Positions 34,699-44,081 of a DNA stretch of 64,000 nt are shown here, piece by piece (position 1 is the stretch's first letter; each line of letters starts with the position of its first letter). The position numbers were made by a program, and so were the translations under genes. The stretch is from CAWFKW01 sp963816535. GTDB lineage: Bacteria > Bacteroidota > Ignavibacteria > Tepidaquicellales > OLB5. A model generated the notes under the pieces. That model did not search any database. It was not told where the DNA came from and saw nothing but the letters and a program-made list of their open reading frames with translations. The stretch covers positions 1 to 64,000 of the forward strand of contig CAWFKW010000003.1 of the NCBI GenBank assembly GCA_963816535.1, written 5' to 3'.

Positions 34699-35103
34699 AT
34701 GAATATTAAAATTCCTGTTACGCCCGGCGAACTTGTAGATAAAATTACCATCCTTGAATTAAAAGCTTCTAAAGTAAAAGATTCGTCCAATATTTTAATT
34801 ATTGTTCGCGAGCTTAATTCGCTTCTGAATATATATGAGAAACTGATAAAGAAGCACAGCGCGAAAAGAAACGAAATTAAAAAACTTAAAACCGGCCTTT
34901 CGAACGTTAACAAAAGGCTGTGGGCGATTGAAGATAAGATCCGGCGCCATGAGGCCGAGAAAGATTTCGACGTTTCGTTTATTGAGCTTGCAAGGAGCGT
35001 TTATGTGAACAATGATAAACGGTCTTCCTTCAAAAATAAAATTAATAAATTGTTTGGATCAGGCGTTAAAGAAGTTAAAGAGTATTACAGGTACGAAAAG
35101 TGA
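34699..35103 (+). CDS. DUF6165-like protein
   Basis: A 134-residue soluble protein starting MNIKIPVTPGELVDKITIL, the signature start of the DUF6165 family, followed by a long charged coiled-coil-like region (ELNSLLNIYEKLIKKHSAK...). Function is not known in the family. It starts eight bases after the kinase stop, so both are probably on one mRNA. Confidence 0.7.
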   Translation: MNIKIPVTPGELVDKITILELKASKVKDSSNILIIVRELNSLLNIYEKLIKKHSAKRNEIKKLKTGLSNVNKRLWAIEDKIRRHEAEKDFDVSFIELARSVYVNNDKRSSFKNKINKLFGSGVKEVKEYYRYEK

Positions 35104-35206
35104 ATTAATTTTTTTTTGCGGAATCAAAATCGCGTGTCATTATCAATATGATATTAAAATATCCGGAAAATAATAAGGTTCCCGTTTTCACAGTAATTGT
35201 TCTGCG

Positions 35207-35800
35207 ATGAAGTATGCCGTATATTTCATATTTATTGCGTTTATTGCCGTTACAATATTCTTTTTGAAGAGCGCTCTTCAGCCCGAAGACACGCCAATCA
35301 GTATAACAGGCTCATCAAGATGCGGGCAGTGCCATAGCCTGCAACTGTACGGAGACCAGCAGAGCGTATGGGAAAATTCAAGACACTCCCAGTCATACAA
35401 GACTCTGCTCTCTCAGAAATCGCTTGATTACGCAAACAAAAACGGCCTGGAACAGCCCCAAAACAACAAACTTTGCCTGAGGTGCCATACTACTAAGTAT
35501 TTTCTTGAAGATACGCCCGCATGGGGCTCGTACCAACTGGATGAGGGCGTTGGTTGCGAGGCCTGTCACGGCGCCGGTTCAAAATATTCACCTGATGTTA
35601 TTATGAAAAGCTGGCAGCTCTTCAGGGAATACGGCGGCTCGCATGGAGATGAATCAACATGCGTTAAGTGTCATTCATTAAAGGGGAATAAAGAACAGAA
35701 GCTAACAGAAAATATATGCCCGTTCCAGCAGAACGATTTTGTTTACAAAACCGATCTCGACAAGATAAAACATCCTCTAAACAGGGACAATTTTAAATGA
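35207..35800 (+). CDS. Membrane-anchored tetraheme cytochrome c
   Basis: A 197-residue protein with an N-terminal hydrophobic helix (4-20) that probably anchors it in the cytoplasmic membrane with the rest in the periplasm. Four CxxCH haem-binding motifs are seen: C39-GQCH, C90-LRCH, C117-EACH and C152-VKCH. Spacing and the EGVGCEACHGAGSKY context resemble cytochrome c554-like proteins, which pass electrons in respiration or nitrogen and sulfur reactions. Its stop overlaps the murI start as ATGA. No partner oxidoreductase is in the window. Confidence 0.85.
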   Translation: MKYAVYFIFIAFIAVTIFFLKSALQPEDTPISITGSSRCGQCHSLQLYGDQQSVWENSRHSQSYKTLLSQKSLDYANKNGLEQPQNNKLCLRCHTTKYFLEDTPAWGSYQLDEGVGCEACHGAGSKYSPDVIMKSWQLFREYGGSHGDESTCVKCHSLKGNKEQKLTENICPFQQNDFVYKTDLDKIKHPLNRDNFK

Positions 35801-36624
35801 ACCGCGACCACAAATATGAAGAATCGCTCAGGCCAATCGGGGTGTTTGATTCCGGAATTGGAGGGCTGACCGTTGTCAAAGAACTGAACAGGCTTCTCCC
35901 TAACGAAAGAATAATCTATTTTGGCGATACGGCCAGGGTCCCTTACGGGAATAAATCTAAAGAAACCGTAATTGATTACTCCCTCCAGATAGCATACTTC
36001 CTTATGAAGAAGAAGATAAAGATGCTTGTTGTTGCATGCAACACCGCCTCGTCCGTTTCCCTGCCCACACTTAAACGCCACCTGCACATTCCTGTTCTCG
36101 GAGTTATAGAACCCGGTTCCAAAGCCGCTATAGAGAACGCGAAGAACCAAAATATCGGAGTAATTGGAACGCTCGGTACTATCAACTCAAATTCATATAA
36201 GAAAGCGCTCAAAAAGATAAGCTCAAAAGTAAAAATTACTCAGCTCCCCTGCCCCTTATTTGTTCAGCTTGCAGAAGACGGCTGGAACAGGAACCATATC
36301 GCACAGGCTGTATCTGATGAGTATCTCAAAAGCTTTAAGGGCCGGAACATTGGCGCAATGATACTCGGGTGCACGCATTATCCGATGCTGAAAGGAGTAA
36401 TTCAGAATTCACTCGGCAAAAAAGTAAAATTGATCGATTCAGGAGTTGAAACAGCTAAAAAAGCGAAGAAGATATTGGAAAAGAAAGGATTACTTAGCGA
36501 TCATAAAATGTCAGAACGCAACCACTCAATATTTTATGTTTCTGATTTTCCGCATAAGTTTAAAATCGTAAGTCAGAGGTTCTTGGGGAAAGAACTTAAG
36601 CATGTACATAAAGTTACACTTTGA
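35797..36624 (+). CDS. murI: Glutamate racemase
   Basis: Makes D-glutamate for peptidoglycan. The 275-residue protein has IGVFDSGIGGLTVVKEL at the N-terminus and the two catalytic cysteines C81 (VVACNTASS) and C192 (ILGCTHYPM), which abstract and donate the alpha proton. Length is normal. It overlaps the cytochrome gene by four bases, an unusual partnership in which translation coupling looks likely but function is unrelated. Confidence 0.95.
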   Translation: MNRDHKYEESLRPIGVFDSGIGGLTVVKELNRLLPNERIIYFGDTARVPYGNKSKETVIDYSLQIAYFLMKKKIKMLVVACNTASSVSLPTLKRHLHIPVLGVIEPGSKAAIENAKNQNIGVIGTLGTINSNSYKKALKKISSKVKITQLPCPLFVQLAEDGWNRNHIAQAVSDEYLKSFKGRNIGAMILGCTHYPMLKGVIQNSLGKKVKLIDSGVETAKKAKKILEKKGLLSDHKMSERNHSIFYVSDFPHKFKIVSQRFLGKELKHVHKVTL

Positions 36625-36710
36625 TTGCGGATTGCGGAATGTTGATTTTGGATCAAAATCAGTAGAACAGAATTATATGATGAATACTGATAAACATAAT
36701 AGAAAACATC

Positions 36711-37103
36711 ATGACAACCGAGCAATTAAAACAAAGAACAAAAAAATTTTCCGTAGATATTATCAATTTAACTAAAGAATTACCACAAATCAGGCCCGCA
36801 AATGTTATTTGCAATCAAATACTACGTTCTGCTACTTCAGTAGGCGCTAATTATAGGTCGGCTTGCAGGGCAAGGTCAAAAGCAGATTTTATATCAAAAA
36901 TGACAATAGTAGAAGAGGAAGCCGATGAAACATTATACTGGCTCGAGTTATTGATTGAAACAGGGTTAATAAAAAATGGTTCAGCAGTACAAAAGTTACT
37001 AAAAGAAGCTGACGAACTCACTGCAATTTTTGTATCCAGCGTGAAAACTGCGAGGATAAATAATAATCCGCATTCAACAATTCGCAATCCGAAATCCAAA
37101 TGA
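36711..37103 (+). CDS. Four-helix bundle protein (IVS-type)
   Basis: A 130-residue protein of the family first found encoded in 23S rRNA intervening sequences. Diagnostic segments are RPANVICNQILRSATSVGANY and RSKADFISKMTIVEEEADET, then LYWLELLIETGLI. These form a pentameric helical bundle of unknown role and are common as free genes in Bacteroidota. The last 15 residues (NNNPHSTIRNPKSK) are encoded by AATCCG-type repeat sequence similar to intergenic DNA here. The stop overlaps the pyrE start (ATGA). No rRNA gene is nearby. Confidence 0.85.
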   Translation: MTTEQLKQRTKKFSVDIINLTKELPQIRPANVICNQILRSATSVGANYRSACRARSKADFISKMTIVEEEADETLYWLELLIETGLIKNGSAVQKLLKEADELTAIFVSSVKTARINNNPHSTIRNPKSK

Positions 37104-37672
37104 CAGATAAAGAAATATTACAAGTTCTCAAGGATTCAAACGCATTACTTGAAGGGCATTTTGTACTTACGTCAGGTTTGCACAGTCCGCAATACATTGA
37201 AAAATTCAGATTGCTTGAGCAACCTAAACTGACTGAATTACTTTGCAAAGAGCTTGCTGGAAAATTTAGGGATGATGGCGTAACTGTTGTTGTGGGACCA
37301 ATGACAGGCGGTATAATTCTATCTTACGAAGTCGGCAAACAGCTGGGGACAAAAGCTATATTCACCGAGCGTGTCGATGGCAAAATGCAGTTCCGACGTG
37401 GATTCACTCTCTCCCCTGCCGATAGAGTTTTAATAGTGGAAGATATCGTCACAACCGGCGGCAGTGTGCAGGAAGTAATTGATGAAGTGCGAAAAGATAA
37501 CTCAACAATAGTCGGTATTGGCTGTTTAGTTGACCGCAGCTCCGGTCGTGCTAAGTTTGATGTCCCTTTCAAACCGCTCTTAAAAATGGATGTATCAACA
37601 TACTCTCCTGATGCTTGTCCGCTCTGTAAGTCAGGGTCAAAAGCAATAAAGCCGGGAAGTACGAATAAGTAA
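37100..37672 (+). CDS. pyrE: Orotate phosphoribosyltransferase
   Basis: Joins orotate to PRPP to form OMP in pyrimidine synthesis. 190 residues; the PRPP-binding motif is VLIVEDIVTTGGS (about 110-122), and FVLTSGLHSPQYIEKF and VVVGPMTGGIILSYEVG are conserved N-terminal stretches. Start ATG overlaps the preceding stop by one base pattern (ATGA), so expression depends on the four-helix-bundle gene mRNA. Confidence 0.93.
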   Translation: MTDKEILQVLKDSNALLEGHFVLTSGLHSPQYIEKFRLLEQPKLTELLCKELAGKFRDDGVTVVVGPMTGGIILSYEVGKQLGTKAIFTERVDGKMQFRRGFTLSPADRVLIVEDIVTTGGSVQEVIDEVRKDNSTIVGIGCLVDRSSGRAKFDVPFKPLLKMDVSTYSPDACPLCKSGSKAIKPGSTNK

Positions 37673-37775
37673 TTATAACATTCCCCTAACTTCTTTATCA
37701 CACTTCTTAACAATTCACAAATAATACCTCAACAACCTAAGCTTACCTTTGTAACAAAAATCAAAGGAGGTTAAT

Positions 37776-37982
37776 ATGCCGTTATTTTTCTTAGCGCCTA
37801 AATTCTACAGAGCTGTAAACGAAACAGGCGGTACGATCTATATGAATGATGAAAACGAATTAGAAGACGAAGAAGAAGAAAACGAAGAAGAAAACGAAAA
37901 CGGAAGTTCCGAAAACGAGGGATCAAATGTTCAGGATACTGAAGAATCTGAAGACTTGGATGACGAAGAGGAGTCAAAGTAA
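37776..37982 (+). CDS. Small acidic protein, unknown
   Basis: A 68-residue protein preceded by a strong ribosome-binding site (AAAGGAGG, seven bases before the ATG). The first 25 residues (PLFFLAPKFYRAVNETGGTI) are hydrophobic to neutral; the rest is almost entirely glutamate, aspartate, asparagine and serine, predicted disordered. No family is recognised. The strong start signal and terminator make it likely real. It could be a structural or chaperone-like tail protein, but that is speculation. Confidence 0.5.
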   Translation: MPLFFLAPKFYRAVNETGGTIYMNDENELEDEEEENEEENENGSSENEGSNVQDTEESEDLDDEEESK

Positions 37983-38327
37983 TTTCTGCACCTCCTTATA
38001 AATTACAAAATTGAATCACGGGGATAAATTCAATTTGATCCCTTTATTATTTTATATTTTTCACGGCTTGCCAAAAGCAATCCTCACTCTTCACAGTCTA
38101 GACACTCTACACACTCTACACACTCAATACACTCTATTTTTTCAGCGCTTTGCAACAATACTGCACAAATCATTGATTATTCCTTAACATAAGCCTATAT
38201 TTGTAGTCTGTTTCATCAGGCGGGATATTAATTTTGTCAAAAATTCTGACATTTTTCATTTCTCCGGCTATAATTCTAATTACATTAATACGGAAATCAT
38301 AATCGTAAAGGAGATCGCAAGAGTTAT
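37983..38327. other. Intergenic region with hairpins and short direct repeats
   Basis: Holds a terminator region (38008-38046) and a run of ACACTCTAC-type units at about 38102-38136, which is simple repeat and not a CRISPR. The remainder is AT-rich and precedes the PpiD-like gene, so it must contain its promoter. No open frame. Confidence 0.5.
38008..38046 (+). terminator. Terminator after the acidic protein gene, with an alternative stem
   Basis: GGGAT and ATCCC form a terminator stem followed by TTTATTATTTT. The loop region AAATTGAAT can also pair with ATTCAATTT (38008-38016 with 38028-38036), an exclusive alternative. This could be chance in AT-rich DNA. Confidence 0.5.
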
Positions 38328-40439
38328 ATGGGCTTAATGACCAAGCTGCGCGATAAAACGCATATTATACTTATTATACTTGTTGTAGCGTTTCTGGCTA
38401 CTATAGTATTTGAATGGGGTATGAACTATCTGGGCCTTAAGGGCGAGCAGAACGTCCCTCTCGGTATTGTCAACGGAAAAGATATAAGTTATACAGATTT
38501 TGAGAACAGGATGCAGTTCGCCACCGAACAGCAGAAGCAGCAAACCGGCGAAGATCCTGACGAAACAACTGTGGCCGCTATTAGGGACCAGGTTTGGGAC
38601 CAGATGGTAACTGAAGTTCTGGCCCAGCAGGAAATTGAAAGACTCGGAATAAAAGTTACCAACCAGGAAATACTGAACTGGGTTTATAATTCACCGCAAA
38701 CGCTTCCCGATCAGATAAGAAAAAACTTCATAGATTCGACGGGTCAGTTTAATATGCAGGTGTACCAGCAGGCGCTTTCAACCAAAACGCCCGAAGTTGA
38801 AAAGTTCTGGTCGCAGGTTGAAGATTATCTGCGCCAGCTGCTTCTTTCTCAAAAGCTGCAAAGCGTGATTACCAGCGCTGTCAGAGTTCCTGAGGCTGAC
38901 GTGCTTCAAAAGTATAAAGACGATAATATATTCGCGTCGTTCAGTTATGTTTTTCTTGATGCAAATTCCGTCCCGGACGCACAGGTGCAGGTTACCGATC
39001 AGGATATGAAGGCGTACTACGACAAGAACAAAGATGATTTCAGAACTGAAGAGGCCGTTAAGCTCAAATACGTTCTGTTTTCTGACGCCGCCACAGCCGA
39101 CGACTCTCTTCTTGCTGAAAAACAGCTGAAAGCTCTCACCAAGGAACTTAAGAAATTTGACGCGAAAGATTCAAATTCCATTTCGTTTGTTAATACAAAT
39201 TCGCTGACCAAGTATAACGATGGTTATGTAAAGCCCAATGAGCTTTCGCCTGAAGTGAGTTCATTTCTGTTCGCCGCAAAGAAAGACAGCATCTCGGACG
39301 TTATAAAAGCCTCCGATGGCTACCATCTTGTCAGGCTTCTCGATTCGAAAGACGGCGACGATGTGTTCATAAACGCTTCGCACATTCTGATCAATTTCGG
39401 AACAGATACAAACGCCGCTAAAGTGAAAGCTGATGAAATTTATAAACGGCTCAAAGCCGGAGAGGATTTCGCGACGCTCGCATCGCAGATCTCCGACGAC
39501 CCGGGTTCCAAAGTAAAGGGCGGCAACCTGGGCTGGTTTACAAAGGGCGCCATGGTTAAAGAATTTGAAGAAGCTGCAATGAACGGGAAGGTCGGAGAGA
39601 TCCTGGCGCCGGTCAAATCGCAGTTTGGCTACCATATTATTAAGGTTCTCGACAGGCAGAAAAAGATATTTAAATTGGTGGATATTAAGAAAGTTGTAAA
39701 ACCTTCTTCGAAAACCACGGATGCGGTGCGCAAGAGGGCGGAAGACTTCACCTTCATAACAAAAAAAGGGAACTACGACGAGGAGGCCGCAAAAATAAAC
39801 ATGAAGGTGGTTGAAGTTCCGCCGATCACAAAAACCTCTTTCATACCGGGCGCGGGGCAGAATAAAACTGTTTCGAACTTTGGCTTCAACGGGCAGAAGG
39901 GCGACATAAGCGACCCGATAAAGATCCAGGGCGGGTACGCAGTTTATTACATAGCTGAGAAAATTCCGGCCGGTTACATGAACTTTGAGGAAATAAAGAA
40001 TACTGCAGTCCTGCCCAGAGTCAAACTGGAAAAGAAGCTTGATATGCTTAAGCAGCAGGCAGCCGATTTGAGGTCAAAGGTCGCCGGTAACGACTTGAAT
40101 TCGCTTAAAAATGTGAACGCTCAGATAACAGTGCAAACGGCCGACAGCGTTTCCGTGGCTAAACCTGCTCCGCAGATCGGAACGGACCCTGACTTTAATA
40201 ATGCTGTATTCAAGATGCAGAACGGACAACTTTCGGATCCTATCCGGACACAAAGGGGCTACTATATAGTTCAAATGAAGAACATTACGCCATTTGACCA
40301 GAACAATTTTGCCTCTAAGAGCGAATCGATAATGAATGCCCTTTTGACGCAGAAAAAACAATCAATTGTGCAGGACTGGATAACAAATCTTAAAGACAGG
40401 GCTGTAATTGTAGATAACAGGGAAAGGTTTTTCCGTTGA
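38328..40439 (+). CDS. PpiD/SurA-type peptidyl-prolyl isomerase
   Basis: A 703-residue periplasmic folding factor held by one N-terminal membrane helix (13-32). A SurA-N-like region (about 40-170) is followed by parvulin-type PPIC domains. The clearest is at 347-445: FINASHILINFG, AGEDFATLASQISDDPGSK, GGNLGWFTKGAMVKEFEEAA, GEILAPVKSQFGYHIIKVLD. Partial or degenerate copies lie before it (SLTKYNDGYVKPNELSPEV) and near the C-terminus (RTQRGYYIVQMKN). Such proteins help outer-membrane and secreted proteins fold, consistent with the many beta-barrel and T9SS proteins encoded around it. Confidence 0.87.
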   Translation: MGLMTKLRDKTHIILIILVVAFLATIVFEWGMNYLGLKGEQNVPLGIVNGKDISYTDFENRMQFATEQQKQQTGEDPDETTVAAIRDQVWDQMVTEVLAQQEIERLGIKVTNQEILNWVYNSPQTLPDQIRKNFIDSTGQFNMQVYQQALSTKTPEVEKFWSQVEDYLRQLLLSQKLQSVITSAVRVPEADVLQKYKDDNIFASFSYVFLDANSVPDAQVQVTDQDMKAYYDKNKDDFRTEEAVKLKYVLFSDAATADDSLLAEKQLKALTKELKKFDAKDSNSISFVNTNSLTKYNDGYVKPNELSPEVSSFLFAAKKDSISDVIKASDGYHLVRLLDSKDGDDVFINASHILINFGTDTNAAKVKADEIYKRLKAGEDFATLASQISDDPGSKVKGGNLGWFTKGAMVKEFEEAAMNGKVGEILAPVKSQFGYHIIKVLDRQKKIFKLVDIKKVVKPSSKTTDAVRKRAEDFTFITKKGNYDEEAAKINMKVVEVPPITKTSFIPGAGQNKTVSNFGFNGQKGDISDPIKIQGGYAVYYIAEKIPAGYMNFEEIKNTAVLPRVKLEKKLDMLKQQAADLRSKVAGNDLNSLKNVNAQITVQTADSVSVAKPAPQIGTDPDFNNAVFKMQNGQLSDPIRTQRGYYIVQMKNITPFDQNNFASKSESIMNALLTQKKQSIVQDWITNLKDRAVIVDNRERFFR

Positions 40440-40487
40440 TACTGAAATGCAGTAGTATCATTATTACCTGACAATAAATAAGGGGCT

Positions 40488-41255
40488 TTGCATTCAAAGT
40501 TTAATATCTTTGTAATGGTTTCATTTTTGGCGATGGTCTTAACCGTCCGCTTATCTTATTCTCAGAAAAAAGGATCTGCTTTCGACCCATACGATGCAAG
40601 CAAGAAATTCTCTCTTCAGGTATATGGCACGTATATTTCTTCTTCTGCACTCCAAAACGATCCGAAATCGCTTGATCCTATAGAAATGAACAACCTTGTC
40701 GATCTTAAAGGAGGTTATGGGTACGGAGTCGAGTTTGATTATAAACCTGTTTTATGGAACCTCGACCTCACTTTCTATTTGTCGACAGAATATTTCAAAT
40801 TAAATGAAAACGACCTGATTCTCCAGTTCCAGCAGGATACATCGTTCTACAATGTTTCTATGGTTGAAAATTTTTACATGATTCCTATTGAGTTCGGAGC
40901 GAAATGGGATCTACCTGTAAGCACAAACAGTTTTAAAGTTTATATTGGAGGCGGAGCGGGCGTCTACTTCGGGGATAAGACCCGCACACTCGGCGGTTTT
41001 TTGCAGACGCACACTATTTCTACTAGGCCCGGTTTCAGCGTGAACATTCTGACAGGACTGCAATATTACCTTGAAAGGAATCTATGCGCCGATTTTGAGC
41101 TGAAATTCAGGGAAGGCTGGTTCGATGTTCAAAGCTCATATAGCGTCGATAATATAAACGTAAACGGGACGACTTTATCTCTTGATAATCCTTCATACAA
41201 CAGGATAATTGTTGATGGCGTAAGGCTATCGCTGGGTTTAAAATACAACTTTTGA
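40488..41255 (+). CDS. Outer-membrane beta-barrel protein, unknown role
   Basis: A 255-residue protein with a signal peptide (ending RLSYSQ) followed by amphipathic strands (FSLQVYGTYISSS, LWNLDLTFYLSTEYF, VYIGGGAGVYFG) and the C-terminal end LSLGLKYNF, a typical outer-membrane barrel signature. The called start is TTG at 40488, 49 bases after the PpiD stop; an internal ATG at 40515 also keeps the signal peptide. The PpiD neighbour may assist its folding. No ligand motif is seen. Confidence 0.68.
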   Translation: MHSKFNIFVMVSFLAMVLTVRLSYSQKKGSAFDPYDASKKFSLQVYGTYISSSALQNDPKSLDPIEMNNLVDLKGGYGYGVEFDYKPVLWNLDLTFYLSTEYFKLNENDLILQFQQDTSFYNVSMVENFYMIPIEFGAKWDLPVSTNSFKVYIGGGAGVYFGDKTRTLGGFLQTHTISTRPGFSVNILTGLQYYLERNLCADFELKFREGWFDVQSSYSVDNINVNGTTLSLDNPSYNRIIVDGVRLSLGLKYNF

Positions 41256-41271
41256 CCAAAATCAAATATAA

Positions 41272-42882
41272 ATGTTAATGGTAAAAAGATTATTTTTCAG
41301 TTTCTTAACAGCGGCTTTGCTTATTTTATTCGCATCAAGCGCACTTCAGACGAAGGAAGACGTTAATAAATCCCGGTATGTGAAAAATCATGTCATAGTT
41401 AAGTTAAAAAAGCAGTTTACCGGAGCCGCCGGGGAGATACCCGGAACATTTTATGTGCAGAGAATAAAAGAAATCTCCTCCATTTTAGGGTTGAACGCCG
41501 ATAAGGTCAAAAGGCTTTTTCCGCCGACAAATCAAAATGCGGCCCTCTGCGATAAATACGAGGTTGAAACTTATTACGTTCTGACAACAAGCGATCAAAG
41601 GGATATCCCGTCAGTTTGCTCTGATTTTGAAAAATCCAAATTTGTTGATTTTGCGGAGCCTGATTTTATCGGCGAGGCTGCAGGAGTTAGCTCTGATCGG
41701 CTCGGTTTAAAAAAACCCAATGATGAGTTCTTTTCAAGGCAATGGGGATTGTATAACGACGGCTCTGTGAAAACTACCACAGGGCTGAACGGGAAACCCG
41801 GCGCCGATATGAATGTTTTGAGAGCCTGGGAAACAGAACAGGGAAGCGAGAACACAATAATAGCCATACTTGATTCCGGAGTTAAACTTGACCATCCCGA
41901 GCTTTCCGGAAGAATATGGGTGAATCCAAAGGAATCTAAAAACGGCCGTGATGACGACGGTAATGGGTTTGTGGACGATATTAACGGATGGAACTTCGCT
42001 TATGATAACTCAAACGTCAAAGACGACGGGGGCCACGGCTCAAATATCGCGGGTACTATCGGCGCCAATACCGATAACTCGATTGGCTACGCCGGAATTG
42101 ACAGGCATTGTAAACTGATGGTGTGCAAAGATCTTGACGAAGAGAATTTAGGAGAGTACTCATGGTGGGCTGCGGCGCTTTATTATGCCGCCAACAACGG
42201 TGCAAGAGCCATTAATATGAGCGAGGGCGGATACGACTATTCAAAGACGCTTGCTAATGCGGTTAATTTCGCTTATGATGCCGGTTGCCTGATAATGGCC
42301 AGTATGATGAATAAAAATAACGGAGATAATTACTATCCGGCATGTCTCTCGAATGTGCTCGCAGTGGGCGCTACAGAAACTGATGACGGAAGATGCCGCG
42401 CTTTTACATGGGGTGGCGGCAGTAACTGGGGAAAACATATTGCCGTTGTTGCGCCGGGAAACAGGATTTACGGCCTCGACTTCAAAGATAACAACAACTA
42501 TGAAGTTTACTGGAGCGGCACTTCGCAGGCTACCGCATACGTGACAGGCCTTGCATCGCTTCTTATTTCGCAGGACCCATCCAGAACCAATAAAGACCTG
42601 AGAGAAATTATTACCGCCACCGCCAAAGACGGAGTCGGTGATCCAAGAGAAGACGCGCCGGGTTGGGATGAGTATTACGGGTACGGAAGGATCGATATGT
42701 ATGCAGCTTTAAATTATGGAAACCAGGTCCATCACAATGATAAGACCAAAGATAGAGACAACGATAACAGCGGCGTCAGGGATAATAACGATGACCCGGG
42801 GAACAAACAGGCGAAAGCGCTTGACCCAAACAGCAGTAACGGAAATGACGATGATAAACGCGCGCATAAAGTAGGCCGCTGA
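41272..42882 (+). CDS. Secreted subtilase (S8 family serine peptidase)
   Basis: A 536-residue exported peptidase with signal peptide and an inhibitor-like propeptide (YVKNHVIVKLKKQF...). The catalytic triad is visible: D201 in IIAILDSGVKLDHPEL, H255 in DDGGHGSNIAGTI and S418 in WSGTSQATAYVTGLASLL; the oxyanion asparagine region precedes it. The segment NGRDDDGNGFVDDINGWNF is a typical calcium-binding insert of these bacterial subtilases. The last 60 residues are rich in aspartate, asparagine and lysine and lack a T9SS domain. Starts 16 bases after the beta-barrel gene. Confidence 0.9.
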   Translation: MLMVKRLFFSFLTAALLILFASSALQTKEDVNKSRYVKNHVIVKLKKQFTGAAGEIPGTFYVQRIKEISSILGLNADKVKRLFPPTNQNAALCDKYEVETYYVLTTSDQRDIPSVCSDFEKSKFVDFAEPDFIGEAAGVSSDRLGLKKPNDEFFSRQWGLYNDGSVKTTTGLNGKPGADMNVLRAWETEQGSENTIIAILDSGVKLDHPELSGRIWVNPKESKNGRDDDGNGFVDDINGWNFAYDNSNVKDDGGHGSNIAGTIGANTDNSIGYAGIDRHCKLMVCKDLDEENLGEYSWWAAALYYAANNGARAINMSEGGYDYSKTLANAVNFAYDAGCLIMASMMNKNNGDNYYPACLSNVLAVGATETDDGRCRAFTWGGGSNWGKHIAVVAPGNRIYGLDFKDNNNYEVYWSGTSQATAYVTGLASLLISQDPSRTNKDLREIITATAKDGVGDPREDAPGWDEYYGYGRIDMYAALNYGNQVHHNDKTKDRDNDNSGVRDNNDDPGNKQAKALDPNSSNGNDDDKRAHKVGR

Positions 42883-42934
42883 ACGCAGCCAATTAACTGA
42901 AAATTTTACATTATAATTAACCCGCTTCCCTGTT

Positions 42935-43720
42935 TTGATAAACGCCGGCGAAATTAAATCACAGCTGATCGGTTCGACTTTCATCAGGAAGGTGTATTAT
43001 TTTGATGAGATCGAATCTACTAATGAGTTCGCAAAAACGCTTACGGATAATGATGTTTTAATAGTCGCTGATTACCAATCGAAGGGCAGGGGCAGGCATG
43101 AGAGGAACTGGGTATCCGAGAAGAACAGCAACCTTACATTTACAATTAAAAAACATTTTGATATTGCCGGCGACAAGATCCAATTCGTAAATTTTTACAA
43201 TTCTTATATCTTATTCGCGGCAATAGACAATTTTTTAAGAGCGCAAAATAATGCCGCCGCTTACGAACTGTCAATTAAATGGCCGAATGATATTTTACTG
43301 AACGGGAAAAAGATCTGCGGCATACTGGCAGAGAGCATTCTCCCAAAAAATGATTTCATACTCGGCTCAGGAATAAACGTAAACCAGGAAAATTTCCCGG
43401 AGGAGATTTCGAATTCTGCTGCATCGCTTAAAAATATTCTGCATTATGAATCCAGCTGTACTGATTTGCTGATAACCATAATTAAGATGTTTGATTCACG
43501 GTTAGAATTGCTCATTAACGAAAATTATAACATGATCTACAAGTTGTGGCGGGAAAACAACCATTTTATGGGAAAAAGCATTGTTTTCGTTACAAACGGA
43601 GGAGTGGAAAGGTCTGCTCAAATTATTGATTTTCTACAGGATGGCGGCTTGAAGCTGAGGACTGAAAATAAGGAAATTGTGTATTACAGCGGCGACATAA
43701 AGATTCTTGGCGCTTCATAG
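42935..43720 (+). CDS. birA: Biotin--[acetyl-CoA-carboxylase] ligase
   Basis: Attaches biotin to the carboxyl carrier protein. The 261-residue product begins at TTG (42935) and contains YYFDEIESTNEFAKTL, the biotinyl-AMP loop GRGRHERNWVSEKNSNL, KWPNDILLNGKKICGILAES and a C-terminal SH3-like domain (DGGLKLRTENKEIVYYSGDI). It lacks the N-terminal DNA-binding domain of E. coli BirA, so it should be an enzyme only and not a repressor. Confidence 0.92.
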   Translation: MINAGEIKSQLIGSTFIRKVYYFDEIESTNEFAKTLTDNDVLIVADYQSKGRGRHERNWVSEKNSNLTFTIKKHFDIAGDKIQFVNFYNSYILFAAIDNFLRAQNNAAAYELSIKWPNDILLNGKKICGILAESILPKNDFILGSGINVNQENFPEEISNSAASLKNILHYESSCTDLLITIIKMFDSRLELLINENYNMIYKLWRENNHFMGKSIVFVTNGGVERSAQIIDFLQDGGLKLRTENKEIVYYSGDIKILGAS

Positions 43721-43800
43721 CCTTTTTGGCGCAGTACATTAATGTATTACTTGATTTTTCATTATTTTTTAGGTAATTTTGGAGTTTGAAAACACATTAG

Positions 43801-43883
43801 GGGTAGGTAGCGAAGTGGTTAAACGCATCAGACTGTAAATCTGACGGCTCATGCCTTCGGAGGTTCGAATCCTTCCCTACCCA
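43801..43883 (+). tRNA. tRNA-Tyr (GTA)
   Basis: Acceptor arms GGGTAGG/CCTACCC, long variable arm, anticodon GTA in loop CTGTAAA, T-arm GGTTCGAATCC. First of a tRNA cluster that normally includes tufB. Confidence 0.97.
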
Positions 43884-43974
43884 CTCTTTTTGTTTTTCAT
43901 TGCAATTGCAAAGTGATTAGGTTCTTTTTTATATCTGAGTTAGACATATAAACTTATTTTTGAAATTGTTGAGC

Positions 43975-44047
<73 letters not shown>

Positions 44048-44081
44048 CGAGTAATTATAAAACTGAGTTAACTGAAAAATT

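Noticed and set aside
36711..37103. A ribosomal RNA intervening sequence
   Set aside because: The encoded protein belongs to that family, but no 23S rRNA sequence flanks it.
38100..38140. CRISPR or regulatory array of ACACTCTAC units
   Set aside because: Units are short, adjacent and irregular, with no spacers and no cas genes in the window.
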